A stretch of DNA of 64,000 nt from assembly GCA_964551735.1 (NCBI GenBank), contig CAZKEF010000021.1:41580-105579 (forward strand), read 5' to 3'. The notes under the pieces were generated by a model, which worked only from the letters and a program-made list of their open reading frames with translations, was not told the DNA's origin and made no database searches. Every line of letters begins with the position of its first letter. Within the stretch, counting starts at the first letter, position 1. A program made the translations under genes and the position numbers. This stretch comes from DAOUAT01 sp964551735 (lineage in GTDB: Bacteria; Chloroflexota; Anaerolineae; CG2-30-64-16). This document shows positions 50,161-58,647 of this stretch, one piece after another.

Positions 50161-51132
50161 ACAAGCGCGCTCCGCCGCCATCCCTAACGCTTCCTCGACC
50201 AACACCGGCAAAATCGCCAGGCGGTACTCGCGGGAGGCGCGGTGGATGCTGGTGCGCGGGTCGGCGTCGTGCTGGGCGAGGTGGGCGGCCTCGGCGAAGG
50301 CCTCGGGGCCGGGCGCCCGGCCGACCAGGAACGCCTCGGCTTCGGCGGCGCGGTGCGGACAGGAGGCGACCGGGCCGAGCGCGATGGCTGCCGCCGTGAT
50401 GCGGCTGCCGTCCGCGCTCAGCACCAACTTGACCGCGCAGTTCAGGGTCGGCAGGATCAGCGAGGGCCGCCGGCCCGCGCGGCGCCAGGCGGTGCCCCAC
50501 GGCGTCGCCGGGATCGCGAAGCGGACGGCCGTGATGAGCTGCCGCGTCGGGTCAATCGCCGACCGGCCCGGTCCCAGGAAGGTGCCCAGCACCGGCAGCC
50601 AGCGTCCGCCCGCGGCGTCCGCCACGTGCAGCGCCGCGTCCAGGGCGATGGCGCTGATCGCACCGTCGGCCGCGGGCATGGCCTGCACCAGGTTGCCGCC
50701 CCACGTCGCCGCAGCCTGGATCGGCGCCGCACCCACCGAGGCGGCCGCCTCAACCAGCGCATGGACATGTCGCTGCAAGTACGGGTGCTCCCGCAGCATC
50801 GCAAACGTCACTGCCGCGCCGATGGTGACATATGCTGAGCATCCTGTTGGGAGAGTGCCGACCGCCGACGGCTGACGGCTGACGGCTGACGGCTGACGGC
50901 TGACTGCAGGCGCGTTTTCATCGCTCGCCGGGGTCTCCGCTCCGGGTTCGATTTTGATGGAGGTCAGCTCCGGGATGCGCGTCACGTCCACCAGGCAGGC
51001 GGGCGCGTGCTTGCCCTTGCGCAAATCCGGCAGCACATCGGTGCCGCCTGCAATGACACGCGCGTGGCCGTTGTGCTCGCTCAGCAGGGCAATGGCTTCG
51101 CCAATGGTGTTTGGTATCAGGTATTCAGTCAT
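50152..51132 (-). CDS. molybdenum hydroxylase FAD-binding subunit (CoxM/XdhB-like)
   Basis: A 326-residue FAD subunit of the xanthine dehydrogenase/CO dehydrogenase family. FAD motifs are AGGTDVLPDLRKGK (29-42) and GGNLVQAMPAAD; the C-terminal domain follows. It passes electrons from the 2Fe-2S clusters of the fused subunit (51143-54163) to NAD or another acceptor. ATG 51132 is chosen, 10 bp after that gene; ATG 51153 would overlap it. Residues about 76-89 (AVSRQPSAVSRQPSAV) are an in-frame run of CTGACGG units, inserted where the family has a short loop. Confidence 0.9.
   Translation of the reverse strand: MTEYLIPNTIGEAIALLSEHNGHARVIAGGTDVLPDLRKGKHAPACLVDVTRIPELTSIKIEPGAETPASDENAPAVSRQPSAVSRQPSAVGTLPTGCSAYVTIGAAVTFAMLREHPYLQRHVHALVEAAASVGAAPIQAAATWGGNLVQAMPAADGAISAIALDAALHVADAAGGRWLPVLGTFLGPGRSAIDPTRQLITAVRFAIPATPWGTAWRRAGRRPSLILPTLNCAVKLVLSADGSRITAAAIALGPVASCPHRAAEAEAFLVGRAPGPEAFAEAAHLAQHDADPRTSIHRASREYRLAILPVLVEEALGMAAERACGA
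50866..50906. repeat. in-frame CTGACGG tandem repeat inside the FAD-subunit gene
   Basis: About five consecutive copies of a 7-base unit CTGACGG. A 7-base unit shifts frame each copy, so every third copy restores the peptide SRQPSAV. A related CGTC/CATTCGTC run lies at 51122-51180, across the end of the neighbouring gene. Confidence 0.8.
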
Positions 51133-51142
51133 CAGTCGTCCG

Positions 51143-54100
51143 TCATTCGTCATTCGTCGTCGGTCGTCCGTCGCCCGTCATCGCTCTCAGCACCCGCTCC
51201 GGCGTGGCCGGGATCTCCCGCAGCCGGACGCCGATGGCACGGGACATGGCGTTGATGATGGCCGGGGTGGCCGGGAGCATGGCCGCCTCGCCCAGGCCCT
51301 TGACGCCGTGCGGGCCGTGCAGGCCGGGCACTTCCACCAGGATCACATCGGTTTCCGGCATGGATTTGGCGGTAGGCAGGTAGTAATCGGCGAAGCCGCG
51401 CGTGTGGCCGGGCAGCATCTCTTCCATCAGCGCGGCGCCCACGCCCATGATCAGCGCGCCCTCGATCTGCCCCTCGGCATCTAGCCGGTTGACCACGCGG
51501 CCGACATCGTGCGCGGCCGCCATGCGTAGGACGCGCGCCTGCCCCGTGCGCAGGTCCACCTCCACTTCGGCCACGTGCGCGCCGGTGACGAAGAGCGGCA
51601 CGTATTCAGGCTTGGTCTCGATTGGGAAGTGGTCGGTCAGGTCGAAGAAGCCGCGCACCCGCCGCGATTTGCCGATGCGGTCGAACTCGGCCGCGACCTC
51701 GGTCAGGCTGACCGCGATGCCATCCGGCGCGGCCACCCGATCCCCCCGGAACACCAGGGACTCCGGCGCACGGTCGAGCAGTTCGGCGGCCATGCCCAGG
51801 ATCTCGCGCTTCAGCGCCCGGCCGGCCGCGGTGACCGCGCCGCCGACGAAGTAGGTAGCGCGCGAGGCGCCCTGGATGGCGCTGTCGGGGACGCGGGCGG
51901 TGTCGCCGTTGATGACCTCGATGCGGCTGCGCGGCACGCTCAACGCATCGGCGGCCATCTGCGAAATGACGGTGTTCATGCCCTGGCCGTAGTCCACCGC
52001 GGTGCAGTAGACCACGATGTGGCCGTCCTGCGCCAGCTCGGCGTGCGCCTCGATGCGCAGCGTGCCCGATTTGCCGAAGCGGTACCACATGCCGGCCAGG
52101 CCGACGGCGCGGCGGATGGCAGATTGGTACATGGGTGATTTGGGAGTCGAGGCTTCAGCCGGTAACTCGCGTTGATCAGAGAGACCGGCTAAAGCCTCCA
52201 TTCCGGAGTTGAACGCCTCTGCATCTGCCAGGTAGGCCTCGTAATAGGGCCGGATGGCTTCGAGTACCTGCGGGAAGCCGATGGTTTCGGCCACGGGGTA
52301 GCCGAGGAAAGAGGTTTCGCCGGTTTTCAGGCTGTTGCGCAGGCGGAATTCCAGCGGGTCGAGGCCTAGCTTCTGGGCCAGCTCGTCCAGGGCGCATTCG
52401 GCCGCGAAGGCTGCTTGCGCGGTGCCGAAGCCGCGGTATTGGCCGGATTTCGGGCCGTTGGTGTAGACGGTCTGCGCGTGGGCGTCCACGGCCTGCCAGT
52501 GATACGGCCCGCCGCTGGCGGTCACCGCGTAGGTGGGGATGTACTGGCCGCCGCCATCGTAGCCGCCGGTGTTGGCATCAATGCGCACCCGGATGCCGGT
52601 CAGCCGGCCGTCAACCCTCGCGCCGATCTTGCTCCGGACGACATACGGATGGCGCTTCGGCGAGGCGTCGAACGACTCGGCCCTCGTATAGACCAGACGC
52701 ACCGGCCGCTGAGCGGCCTGGGTCATCAGGGCGGTCGCGATGAAGGGCCACGGGTCCTGCTTGCCGCCGAAGGAGCCGCCGGTGGTGGGCATAATCACCC
52801 GTACCCGATCGAGCGGCAGCGCCAACGCGTTGGCGATGTAGCGCTGCTGGTAGAACGGCTCATGGCAGCCGCCGATGACGGTCAGCCGGCCCTCCTCGTC
52901 GTAGGTGCCCAGCAGCGTCTCCCGCTCCAGCGCCGAGTGCTCCAGGAATGCGGAGCGGTATTCCGTTTCCACAGTGGTTGTTGAGGCCGCGAACGCCGCG
53001 TCCAGGTCGCCGTGCTTCACCTCATAGGTCGTGAGCACGTTATCCGGCCGGCCGGCGATGTGGGGCGCGCCGGCACGCAGCGCCTCGTCGGTCTCGAAGA
53101 CGTGCGGCAGCACCTCGTACTCGGCTCGGATTGCGGCGAGGCCGGCCTGCGCGGCCGCCTGCGTCTCACCGACCACCAACGCCACCGGCGCGCCGATCAT
53201 GCGCACTGTCGCGCCGATGGGGCACAGCACCGGCTCCTCCTGGCTGTAGTCGGCCAGGCCGTTTTCGCCAGGGATATCGGCGGCGGTCAGCACGGCGACA
53301 ACGCTGGGAGTCTGTTTCGCTGGCTCGGTATCGAGCGTTATCAGGCGCGCGTGATGGTGCGGCGAGCGCAGCACCGCGCCGTGCGCCATACCGGGCAGCA
53401 CCATGTCCTCGACATAACGCGCTGCGCCGGTGACCTTGGGGATGGAGTCGGCGCGCAGCATGTCGCCGCCGAGGACCTCTACCTTGTCACCCTGAGCGGG
53501 TCTGCCCACTGTAATGCAGTCCCCAGATCCACCAGCGAAGGGTCTCGGTGGGGGAGGAGACCCTTCGCTGGGATCGCGCCGCGAAGCACCGTTAGGTGTG
53601 AACCCGCTCAGGGTGACAGGGGTCCCTCGTAATCGCGCCGCGGCCAGCCGCACCGCCTCGATGATCTTGACATACCCCGTGCACCGGCACAGGTTGCCCT
53701 CCAGCGCGTCCACGATCTGCGCGTCGGTGGGGTCGGGCTCGCGATCCAGCAACGCCTTGGCAGCCATCAACATGCCGGGGGTGCAGAAGCCGCACTGCAC
53801 CGCGCCGCATTCGATGAACGCGGATTGGAGGGGGTGGAGGCCGGTGAGGTCGAGGGCGAGATCGCCCCTACCCCTGCGCCCCTCCCCCGTTGCGACGGGG
53901 GAGGGGATGGGGGTGGGGGCCGGAGCCAGCCCCTCCACAGTCTCCACATGCCGGCCGGCGACCTTGCCGATGGGCGTCAGGCACGAGCGGACGGGGCGGC
54001 CGTCGAGCAGGACGGTGCATGCGCCGCATTCGCCTTCCAGGTCGCAGCCCTGCTTGGTGCCGGTCAGACCGAGATCCTCGCGCAGCACTTCGAGCAGTGT

Positions 54101-54163
54101 CCGCACCGGGTCGGTGGCGACGGTGACGGGGGTGGTGTTGATGGTAAAGGAGATGGTGGTCAT
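51143..54163 (-). CDS. fused 2[2Fe-2S] and molybdopterin-binding subunits of a molybdenum hydroxylase (xanthine-dehydrogenase family), with three in-frame repeats
   Basis: A 1006-residue fusion. Residues 1-170: plant-type ferredoxin site (C40, C46, C49, C61) and second 2Fe-2S site (C119, C124, C127-type, C159, C161). Residues about 235-985: Mo-binding domains with GGSFGGKQDPWPF, RGFGTAQAAFAAE and the catalytic Glu959 in KGLGEAAMLP. The family hydroxylates purines, nicotinate, aldehydes and heterocycles. In-frame repeat segments lie at about 82-100, 181-228 and 653-674. The C-terminal GRPTTNDE and stop also come from a repeat. With YqeB and the hydantoinase nearby it resembles purine or heterocycle catabolism. 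Confidence 0.92.
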   Translation of the reverse strand: MTTISFTINTTPVTVATDPVRTLLEVLREDLGLTGTKQGCDLEGECGACTVLLDGRPVRSCLTPIGKVAGRHVETVEGLAPAPTPIPSPVATGEGRRGRGDLALDLTGLHPLQSAFIECGAVQCGFCTPGMLMAAKALLDREPDPTDAQIVDALEGNLCRCTGYVKIIEAVRLAAARLRGTPVTLSGFTPNGASRRDPSEGSPPPPRPFAGGSGDCITVGRPAQGDKVEVLGGDMLRADSIPKVTGAARYVEDMVLPGMAHGAVLRSPHHHARLITLDTEPAKQTPSVVAVLTAADIPGENGLADYSQEEPVLCPIGATVRMIGAPVALVVGETQAAAQAGLAAIRAEYEVLPHVFETDEALRAGAPHIAGRPDNVLTTYEVKHGDLDAAFAASTTTVETEYRSAFLEHSALERETLLGTYDEEGRLTVIGGCHEPFYQQRYIANALALPLDRVRVIMPTTGGSFGGKQDPWPFIATALMTQAAQRPVRLVYTRAESFDASPKRHPYVVRSKIGARVDGRLTGIRVRIDANTGGYDGGGQYIPTYAVTASGGPYHWQAVDAHAQTVYTNGPKSGQYRGFGTAQAAFAAECALDELAQKLGLDPLEFRLRNSLKTGETSFLGYPVAETIGFPQVLEAIRPYYEAYLADAEAFNSGMEALAGLSDQRELPAEASTPKSPMYQSAIRRAVGLAGMWYRFGKSGTLRIEAHAELAQDGHIVVYCTAVDYGQGMNTVISQMAADALSVPRSRIEVINGDTARVPDSAIQGASRATYFVGGAVTAAGRALKREILGMAAELLDRAPESLVFRGDRVAAPDGIAVSLTEVAAEFDRIGKSRRVRGFFDLTDHFPIETKPEYVPLFVTGAHVAEVEVDLRTGQARVLRMAAAHDVGRVVNRLDAEGQIEGALIMGVGAALMEEMLPGHTRGFADYYLPTAKSMPETDVILVEVPGLHGPHGVKGLGEAAMLPATPAIINAMSRAIGVRLREIPATPERVLRAMTGDGRPTTNDE
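52143..52206. repeat. in-frame GTCGAGGCTTCAGCCGGT / ACCGGCTAAAGCCTCCATTCC repeat
   Basis: Inverted ends lie around TAACTCGCGTTGATCAGAG inside the molybdenum-hydroxylase gene. The same element occurs between genes at 48514, 54208, 56352 and 63751. Confidence 0.82.
53487..53624. repeat. in-frame CACCCTGAGCGGGT / ACCCGCTCAGGGTG repeat
   Basis: Complementary ends enclose CCAGCGAAGGGTCTC and GAGACCCTTCGCTGG, which also pair. It encodes about 46 residues of Ser/Pro/Gly-rich sequence at the junction of the Fe-S and Mo halves. Confidence 0.88.
53866..53920. repeat. in-frame CCCCTCCCCCGTTGCGACGGGGGAGGGG repeat
   Basis: A G/C-rich hairpin encoding a PTPIPSPVATGEGRRGR-type peptide between the two 2Fe-2S subdomains. 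A similar element is at 57325-57409. Confidence 0.85.
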
Positions 54164-54207
54164 GGATGATCCGAATCAACGGTTGTTCTGGTCATGTGAG
54201 AGACCGG

Positions 54208-54236
54208 CTAAAGCCTCGATTCCGGGAGTCCCTGCT
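54208..54236. repeat. ACCGGCTAAAGCCTCGATTCCGG repeat (half element)
   Basis: A single arm of the element also present at 52143, 56352 and 63751; it fills part of the 71-bp spacer before the aminotransferase stop codon. Confidence 0.7.
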
Positions 54237-55329
54237 ATCGGATGATCTCCGCCAGCGCGGCAATGAACCGTGCGTTCTGCGGCTCCGTGCCGATGCTGAC
54301 CCGCAGATGCTCCGGCAGGTCGTAGCCGGTGCAGGGCCGGACGATCACGCCGCGCTTCAGCAGCTCCTGGAAAACGTCCTTTGCCTGCGGGCCGATATGC
54401 ACCAGGACGAAATTGGTGTGGCTTGCTGCGTAAGCCAGGCTCAAGCGGTCGAACTCGCGATACAGGTAGGCGCGGCCGGCGGCGTTCATCGCCACGGTGC
54501 GTGCCATGAACGCGTCGTCCTCCAGCGCAGCCAGGCCGGCGGCCTGCGCCAGCCGGTTCACGGGGAACGACTCGGTGGATGCGCGCAGTGGCGCCAACAG
54601 ATCGGGATGCGCGATGCCGTAGCCCAGGCGGATCCCGGCGATGCCATACGCCTTGGAGAAGGTGCGCAGCACGATGACGTTGCGGCGACCCTCTTTGACA
54701 TAGGACAGGCCGTCGGGGTAGTCCGGCGAGTCCACGAATTCGTGATACGCCTCATCGAACACCACGATCGCCGTCTCCGGCACGCATCGCATGAACTCGG
54801 CCACCTCGCCGGCGGTGACGATGGTTCCCGTCGGGTTGTTCGGGTTGCAGAGGAAGATCAGCCGCGTGCGGTTGGTGATGGCCGCGGCCATGGCTCGGAG
54901 GTCGAACCCCAGGTCGCGGAGCGGCGTCTTGACCAGCCGCGCCCGCATCACCGCCGTGCTGATATCGTAGACCGGGAAGGAGGAGACGCTTGTGAGCACC
55001 TCGTCGCCGTCCTCCAGGTACGAAACGCACAGCTCGCGGATCAGCCCATCGGCGCCGTTGCCGACGCGCACCATGTCGGGCGCGACCCCGTGCCGCGCGG
55101 CGATGGCCCGCGAGAGGGTGTACGCCTGCGCGTCGGGGTAGAGGTGCAGCTCCGGCAGGGCAGCCTGGAGCGCGGCCAGCACCTTCGGGGACGGCCCCAG
55201 CGGGTTCTCGTTGGACGCCAGCTTGATGACGTCGGTCAGGCCGTATTCGCGCTGGACCTCTTCGATGGGCTTGCCCGGCACGTAGGGCTTGATCGCATCC
55301 AGGCCGCGTTGTTGATGGATGGATGGCAT
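54235..55329 (-). CDS. HisC-like aminotransferase (histidinol-phosphate/aromatic family)
   Basis: A 364-residue class I/II PLP aminotransferase. Markers: KLASNENPLGPSPK (36-49), NPNNPTG (162-168), FDEAYHEF (191-198) and the PLP-binding Lys226 in TFSKAYG, followed by IRLGYG. ATG 55329 follows AAGGAG. HisC relatives act on histidinol phosphate or on phenylalanine/tyrosine. With no other his gene nearby and IorAB downstream in the metabolic sense, an arylpyruvate-forming aminotransferase is more likely than histidine synthesis (inference). It follows a palindromic element at 55374-55442. Confidence 0.88.
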   Translation of the reverse strand: MPSIHQQRGLDAIKPYVPGKPIEEVQREYGLTDVIKLASNENPLGPSPKVLAALQAALPELHLYPDAQAYTLSRAIAARHGVAPDMVRVGNGADGLIRELCVSYLEDGDEVLTSVSSFPVYDISTAVMRARLVKTPLRDLGFDLRAMAAAITNRTRLIFLCNPNNPTGTIVTAGEVAEFMRCVPETAIVVFDEAYHEFVDSPDYPDGLSYVKEGRRNVIVLRTFSKAYGIAGIRLGYGIAHPDLLAPLRASTESFPVNRLAQAAGLAALEDDAFMARTVAMNAAGRAYLYREFDRLSLAYAASHTNFVLVHIGPQAKDVFQELLKRGVIVRPCTGYDLPEHLRVSIGTEPQNARFIAALAEIIR

Positions 55330-55373
55330 GATGAGTTCTCCTTTGCGGCAGATACCTGGCGACCGAGGTCACG

Positions 55374-55442
55374 GCTACCATTGCGAAGTCCACCTTCGTG
55401 GACTGACTTGCAGTCGGCGCAGGCCGACTTCGCAAGGGTAGC
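55374..55442. repeat. nested palindromic element (GCTACCATTGCGAAGTC / GACTTCGCAAGGGTAGC)
   Basis: Outer arms 55374-55390 and 55426-55442 pair with one interruption. Inside are a GTCCAC-CTTC-GTGGAC hairpin and a GACTGACTTGCAGTC hairpin, so the element folds as a cruciform-like structure. It occupies the gap between the YqeB-like and aminotransferase genes. Confidence 0.75.
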
Positions 55443-55448
55443 TGCGAC

Positions 55449-56282
55449 TTACAGTCGCCGAGAGGCTTGGCCTGTCAAATGCGCCATGATCGCCTCCAAC
55501 ACCCCGCCGCCGATGGCGAGGGCCTTGTCCGAGACGGTGAAACAGTGCTCGACGACCCCGCGCGGGTCCACGTCCCCGATCTTCAGGTCGCGGGTCACGG
55601 GGAGGCCGTCGTGGAGCAGGCCGCGCAACACTCCGGCGGTGGGCGCAGGCACCGGCACGCCGTCCACCCAGCCCAACACGTCTCCTTCGCGCATCTGCGC
55701 GCCGATGGCCGCGGCCGACCGGAATACGCCTGCGCACGGCGGGTAGACCACCCGCTCCCGCGACCTGCCGCCGACTTCGCCGGGCACGCCGGTGTTCGCC
55801 TGCGCTGCTCCGTCCCAGAGCACGCGGCCCAGGAAGTGCCCGCGGGCGGTCTCGATGACCGCGTGGACGTCGCGGCCGGCGACGAAGCCGGGGCCGAGCG
55901 CGATCACCAGCGGCGCGTCGGTGATGCTCGTGCCGGTGTTCCGCTTTGCCATGATGCCATCCACGATGACCTCAGGCCGCAACGCGGCGATGGCCGCCGG
56001 GGTCGCGTCCACCAGCACAGGGATGGCGCCCGCCTGCCAGGCCGCTTCCACCTGCGCCAGATCCTCGACCTGCCAGGCCTCGATGCCTTCCAGGACGACC
56101 TTGCCGGCGTAGACCGCCTCGGCAAAGACCGCGGCCCGACGGATGGCGAGCGGCTGCGACAGCTCGGTCAGCGCCACCGGGAAGCCGGCTTGCCACAAGC
56201 GAAACGCCACGCCCGTCGCCAGGTCGCCCGCGCCTTTGATGATGATCCGGGTGTCGGTCAAATTGAGAGAGCTTTGTTTCAT
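55449..56282 (-). CDS. yqeB: EF2563/YqeB-like protein of selenium-dependent molybdenum-hydroxylase systems
   Basis: A 277-residue protein beginning with IIIKGAGDLATGVAFRL (13-29), then VDGIMAKRNTGTSITDAPLVIALGPGF and a GVPGEVGGRSRERV region. This family accompanies labile-selenium molybdenum hydroxylases and is thought to take part in maturation of their cofactor; its biochemistry is not settled. Its presence near one complete and one partial molybdenum hydroxylase suggests they may be the selenium-dependent type. ATG 56282 is chosen; the frame to 56387 is repeat-derived sequence. Confidence 0.83.
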   Translation of the reverse strand: MKQSSLNLTDTRIIIKGAGDLATGVAFRLWQAGFPVALTELSQPLAIRRAAVFAEAVYAGKVVLEGIEAWQVEDLAQVEAAWQAGAIPVLVDATPAAIAALRPEVIVDGIMAKRNTGTSITDAPLVIALGPGFVAGRDVHAVIETARGHFLGRVLWDGAAQANTGVPGEVGGRSRERVVYPPCAGVFRSAAAIGAQMREGDVLGWVDGVPVPAPTAGVLRGLLHDGLPVTRDLKIGDVDPRGVVEHCFTVSDKALAIGGGVLEAIMAHLTGQASRRL

Positions 56283-56351
56283 GCACGTCTTTCCGTTTGA
56301 TGTAGCACAATCTGACGGAATCGAGCCTTTAGGCGGTCTGGCGCTCAGACA

Positions 56352-56378
56352 GAGAGACCGGCTAAAGCCTCGATTCCG
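56352..56378. repeat. ACCGGCTAAAGCCTCGATTCCG repeat supplying a stop codon
   Basis: On the minus strand the repeat reads GGAATCGAGGCTTTAG and provides the last residues and the TAG of the acyl-CoA synthetase gene. Confidence 0.75.
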
Positions 56379-58506
56379 ATTTGCCAATCACCCGCACATC
56401 CCCCGCCACCGCGCCGTCCGGCCCAGCGAAAACCGGGTTCAGGTCCAGCTCGGCGATCTCCGGGTAGCGGAAGGGCAATTCAGATACCTTGACGAGCAGT
56501 TCAGCCAGCGCGTCCAGGTCGGCTGGCTGCTGCCCCCGCACGCCGGCCAGGATCGGGAACGCGTGCAGCGAGCGGATCATGGCGTCGGCCTCGGCCCGGT
56601 CCACCGGCGCCACCCGCAGCGCGACATCGCGCAGCACCTCGGTGTAGATGCCGCCCAGCCCGAACGCGATCACCGGCCCGAACTGCGGGTCGCGCGACAG
56701 GCCCACTAACACCTCCTGCGCACCGCGCACCAGCGGATAGATGATGACTCCGCGGAAGTCTGCTCCCGCGGCCCGCTCCCGGATCGTCTCGAAGGCTGCG
56801 CGGGCGGCCGCCTCGTCGCCGATGCCCACGATCACGCCTCCGCGCTCGCTCTTGTGCAGGATGTCGGGCGAGACCACCTTCATCACGACCGGGAAGCCGA
56901 TCTCGACGCAGCCGGCAACCGCCTCGTCCGCCGTGGCAGCATACCGGAACAGCGGCGTCGGGATGCCGTTCTCGGCCAGCCAGGCCATGGCGTCCGGCTC
57001 GAGGAGTGGGACGCGGATGAACGCGGATAAACGCGGATTCTGAGACAAGATTTGATCCGCGCTTGTCCGCGCTCGTCCGCGTCCGCCTTCTTCGTACTTC
57101 GCCATGCGCTCCAGCACCGCTACGGCCCGCTCCGGCGTGGGGAAGTTGAGCACGCCGTGGGCCTGGAGGTAGGCGACCGCGTCTGCCGTGACGGCCTCGG
57201 GCAGGAAGCTGGCGACCACCGGCTTGCCCACCGCCGCGGCCGCGTCGCAGATGCCCCGCGCCAGGGGCACGGAGTCGAGATAGGGCGGTGCGATGTTTAT
57301 GGCGAGGAGGGCGTCGAAGGAAACCTCACCCCCAACCCCCTCTCCTGCCAGGCGAGGGGGCGCATTGTCTCCCCCTTCCCTCGCAGGGAGGGGGGCAGGG
57401 GGGGTAGGTGTCCCCAGCAGCGCCAGCAGCGCCTCGCGATAGCCGCGCTCGGTGCCTTCGACGGTGAGGTCAATGGGGTTTTTGAGCGCGGCGTGGGGCG
57501 GGAGGAAGGTCGCCAGCTTCGCACGGATCTCCGGCCCCGGCTCGGCCACATCCAGGCCCAGCGCCTCGGCGCGGTCGGCGGCCAGGATGCTTGGCCCGCC
57601 CGAGTTGGTGACGATGGCGACCCTGCGGCCATGCACGCCACCCGGGATGCCCACGAACCCGCGGCAGAGGTCGAACAGCTCCTCGGCCGACTCGACCCGA
57701 ATGGCGCCGCACTGGCGCAACGCCGCGTCGTAGACCGCATCGCTGCCGGCCAGCGAGCCGGTGTGCGACAGGGTGGCGCGTTGGCCCGACTCCCCGCGGC
57801 CCGCCTTGATGACGATCACCGGCTTGCGCGCTGCGCACGTCGCCGCGGCCGCCATGAAGCGCCGGCCGTCGCTGACGGTCTCGATGTAGACCCCGACGAC
57901 GCGCGTCTCATCGTCTTCGGCCAGGTAGTCGAGCAGGTCAATCTCGTTGACGTCGGCCCGGTTGCCGTAGGAGACGAACTTGGAGATGCCCAGGCCATCC
58001 CGCGCGGCCCAGCCGAGCACCACGCCCGCCAGCGCGCCGCTCTGCGAGATCAGCGCGACCTGGCCCGGCGGCGGCAGCGTCTCCATGGTCGGGCAGAGCC
58101 GGGCCGCGGTGTTGATGATGCCCGCGCAGTTCGGCCCCACCAGGCGGATGCCGTGCCGTGCGGCGATGGCTTTCACCTCGGCCTCGCCCGCCCGGTTGCC
58201 CATCTCAGAGAAGCCGGAGGAGATGAGCACCGCGGCCCGCACACCGGCCGCGCCGCACTCCTCCAGCACGCCGGCGACGGTCGCCGCCGGAGAGGAGATC
58301 ACCGCCAGGTCAACCGGCGTTGGGATCGCGCCGATGCTGGTGTAGCCCGGCACGCCCAGCGCGCCCTGCGCCTTCGGGTTGACCACGAACGCGTCGGAGT
58401 AGCCGCCGCGCAGCATCTGCCGCAGCAGCTCGAACCCGACCTTGCCCTCGGCCACTGAGCCGACGAGGGCAACCGCGCGGGGGTAAAAAAGATGGTGTAG
58501 AGTCAT
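56362..58506 (-). CDS. ADP-forming acyl/acetyl-CoA synthetase (fused subunits), with two in-frame repeats
   Basis: A 714-residue protein. Residues 1-125: CoA-binding Rossmann domain (FYPRAVALVGSVAEGKVG, NCAGIINT). About 140-470: succinyl-CoA-ligase-like domains with the phosphohistidine region TLSHTGSLAGSDAVYDAA. About 495-710: ATP-grasp_5 (VVMKVVSPDILHKSERGG). The family makes ATP from acyl-CoA, ADP and phosphate. Residues about 366-394 and 474-500 are repeat-encoded; the second sits in the linker before the ATP-grasp domain. The C-terminal ESRL and stop come from another repeat. ATG 58506 is chosen; upstream frame is a CGCGGA repeat. Next to IorAB it probably uses aryl-acetyl-CoA. Confidence 0.88.
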   Translation of the reverse strand: MTLHHLFYPRAVALVGSVAEGKVGFELLRQMLRGGYSDAFVVNPKAQGALGVPGYTSIGAIPTPVDLAVISSPAATVAGVLEECGAAGVRAAVLISSGFSEMGNRAGEAEVKAIAARHGIRLVGPNCAGIINTAARLCPTMETLPPPGQVALISQSGALAGVVLGWAARDGLGISKFVSYGNRADVNEIDLLDYLAEDDETRVVGVYIETVSDGRRFMAAAATCAARKPVIVIKAGRGESGQRATLSHTGSLAGSDAVYDAALRQCGAIRVESAEELFDLCRGFVGIPGGVHGRRVAIVTNSGGPSILAADRAEALGLDVAEPGPEIRAKLATFLPPHAALKNPIDLTVEGTERGYREALLALLGTPTPPAPLPAREGGDNAPPRLAGEGVGGEVSFDALLAINIAPPYLDSVPLARGICDAAAAVGKPVVASFLPEAVTADAVAYLQAHGVLNFPTPERAVAVLERMAKYEEGGRGRARTSADQILSQNPRLSAFIRVPLLEPDAMAWLAENGIPTPLFRYAATADEAVAGCVEIGFPVVMKVVSPDILHKSERGGVIVGIGDEAAARAAFETIRERAAGADFRGVIIYPLVRGAQEVLVGLSRDPQFGPVIAFGLGGIYTEVLRDVALRVAPVDRAEADAMIRSLHAFPILAGVRGQQPADLDALAELLVKVSELPFRYPEIAELDLNPVFAGPDGAVAGDVRVIGKSESRL
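57008..57085. repeat. in-frame CGCGGA palindromic repeat inside the acyl-CoA synthetase gene
   Basis: ACGCGGATGAACGCGGATAA arms pair with the TCCGCG right arm. About 28 bp of the right arm match the intergenic copy at 5288-5315 exactly. Confidence 0.88.
57325..57409. repeat. in-frame G/C-rich repeat inside the acyl-CoA synthetase gene
   Basis: CCTCACCCCCAACCCCC at one end and CTCGCAGGGAGGGGGGCAGG at the other encode TPTPPAPLPAREGG-type sequence. It is the same broad type as 53866-53920. Confidence 0.82.
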
Positions 58507-58550
58507 ATTTGCCTGTGATGCCATATACGCCGCAAACAGAGACGGAAACG

Positions 58551-58638
58551 GGAACGCGGACGACGCGGATGACACGGACAACGCGGATTTTTCATGTTTT
58601 ATCCGCGTCCTCCGCGTTGTCCGCGTAGTCCGCGTCCC
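58551..58638. repeat. CGCGGA palindromic repeat (intergenic copy)
   Basis: GACGACGCGGATGACACGG units pair with GTCCTCCGCGTTGTCCGCG across TTTTTCATGTTTT. It lies between iorB and the acyl-CoA synthetase gene and could act as a terminator-like hairpin. Confidence 0.78.
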
Positions 58639-58647
58639 CTCTCCGGG

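Noticed and set aside
50866..51180. CRISPR-like array because of regular short repeats
   Set aside because: The units are 7-8 bases in direct tandem without spacers of CRISPR length, and no cas gene is present.
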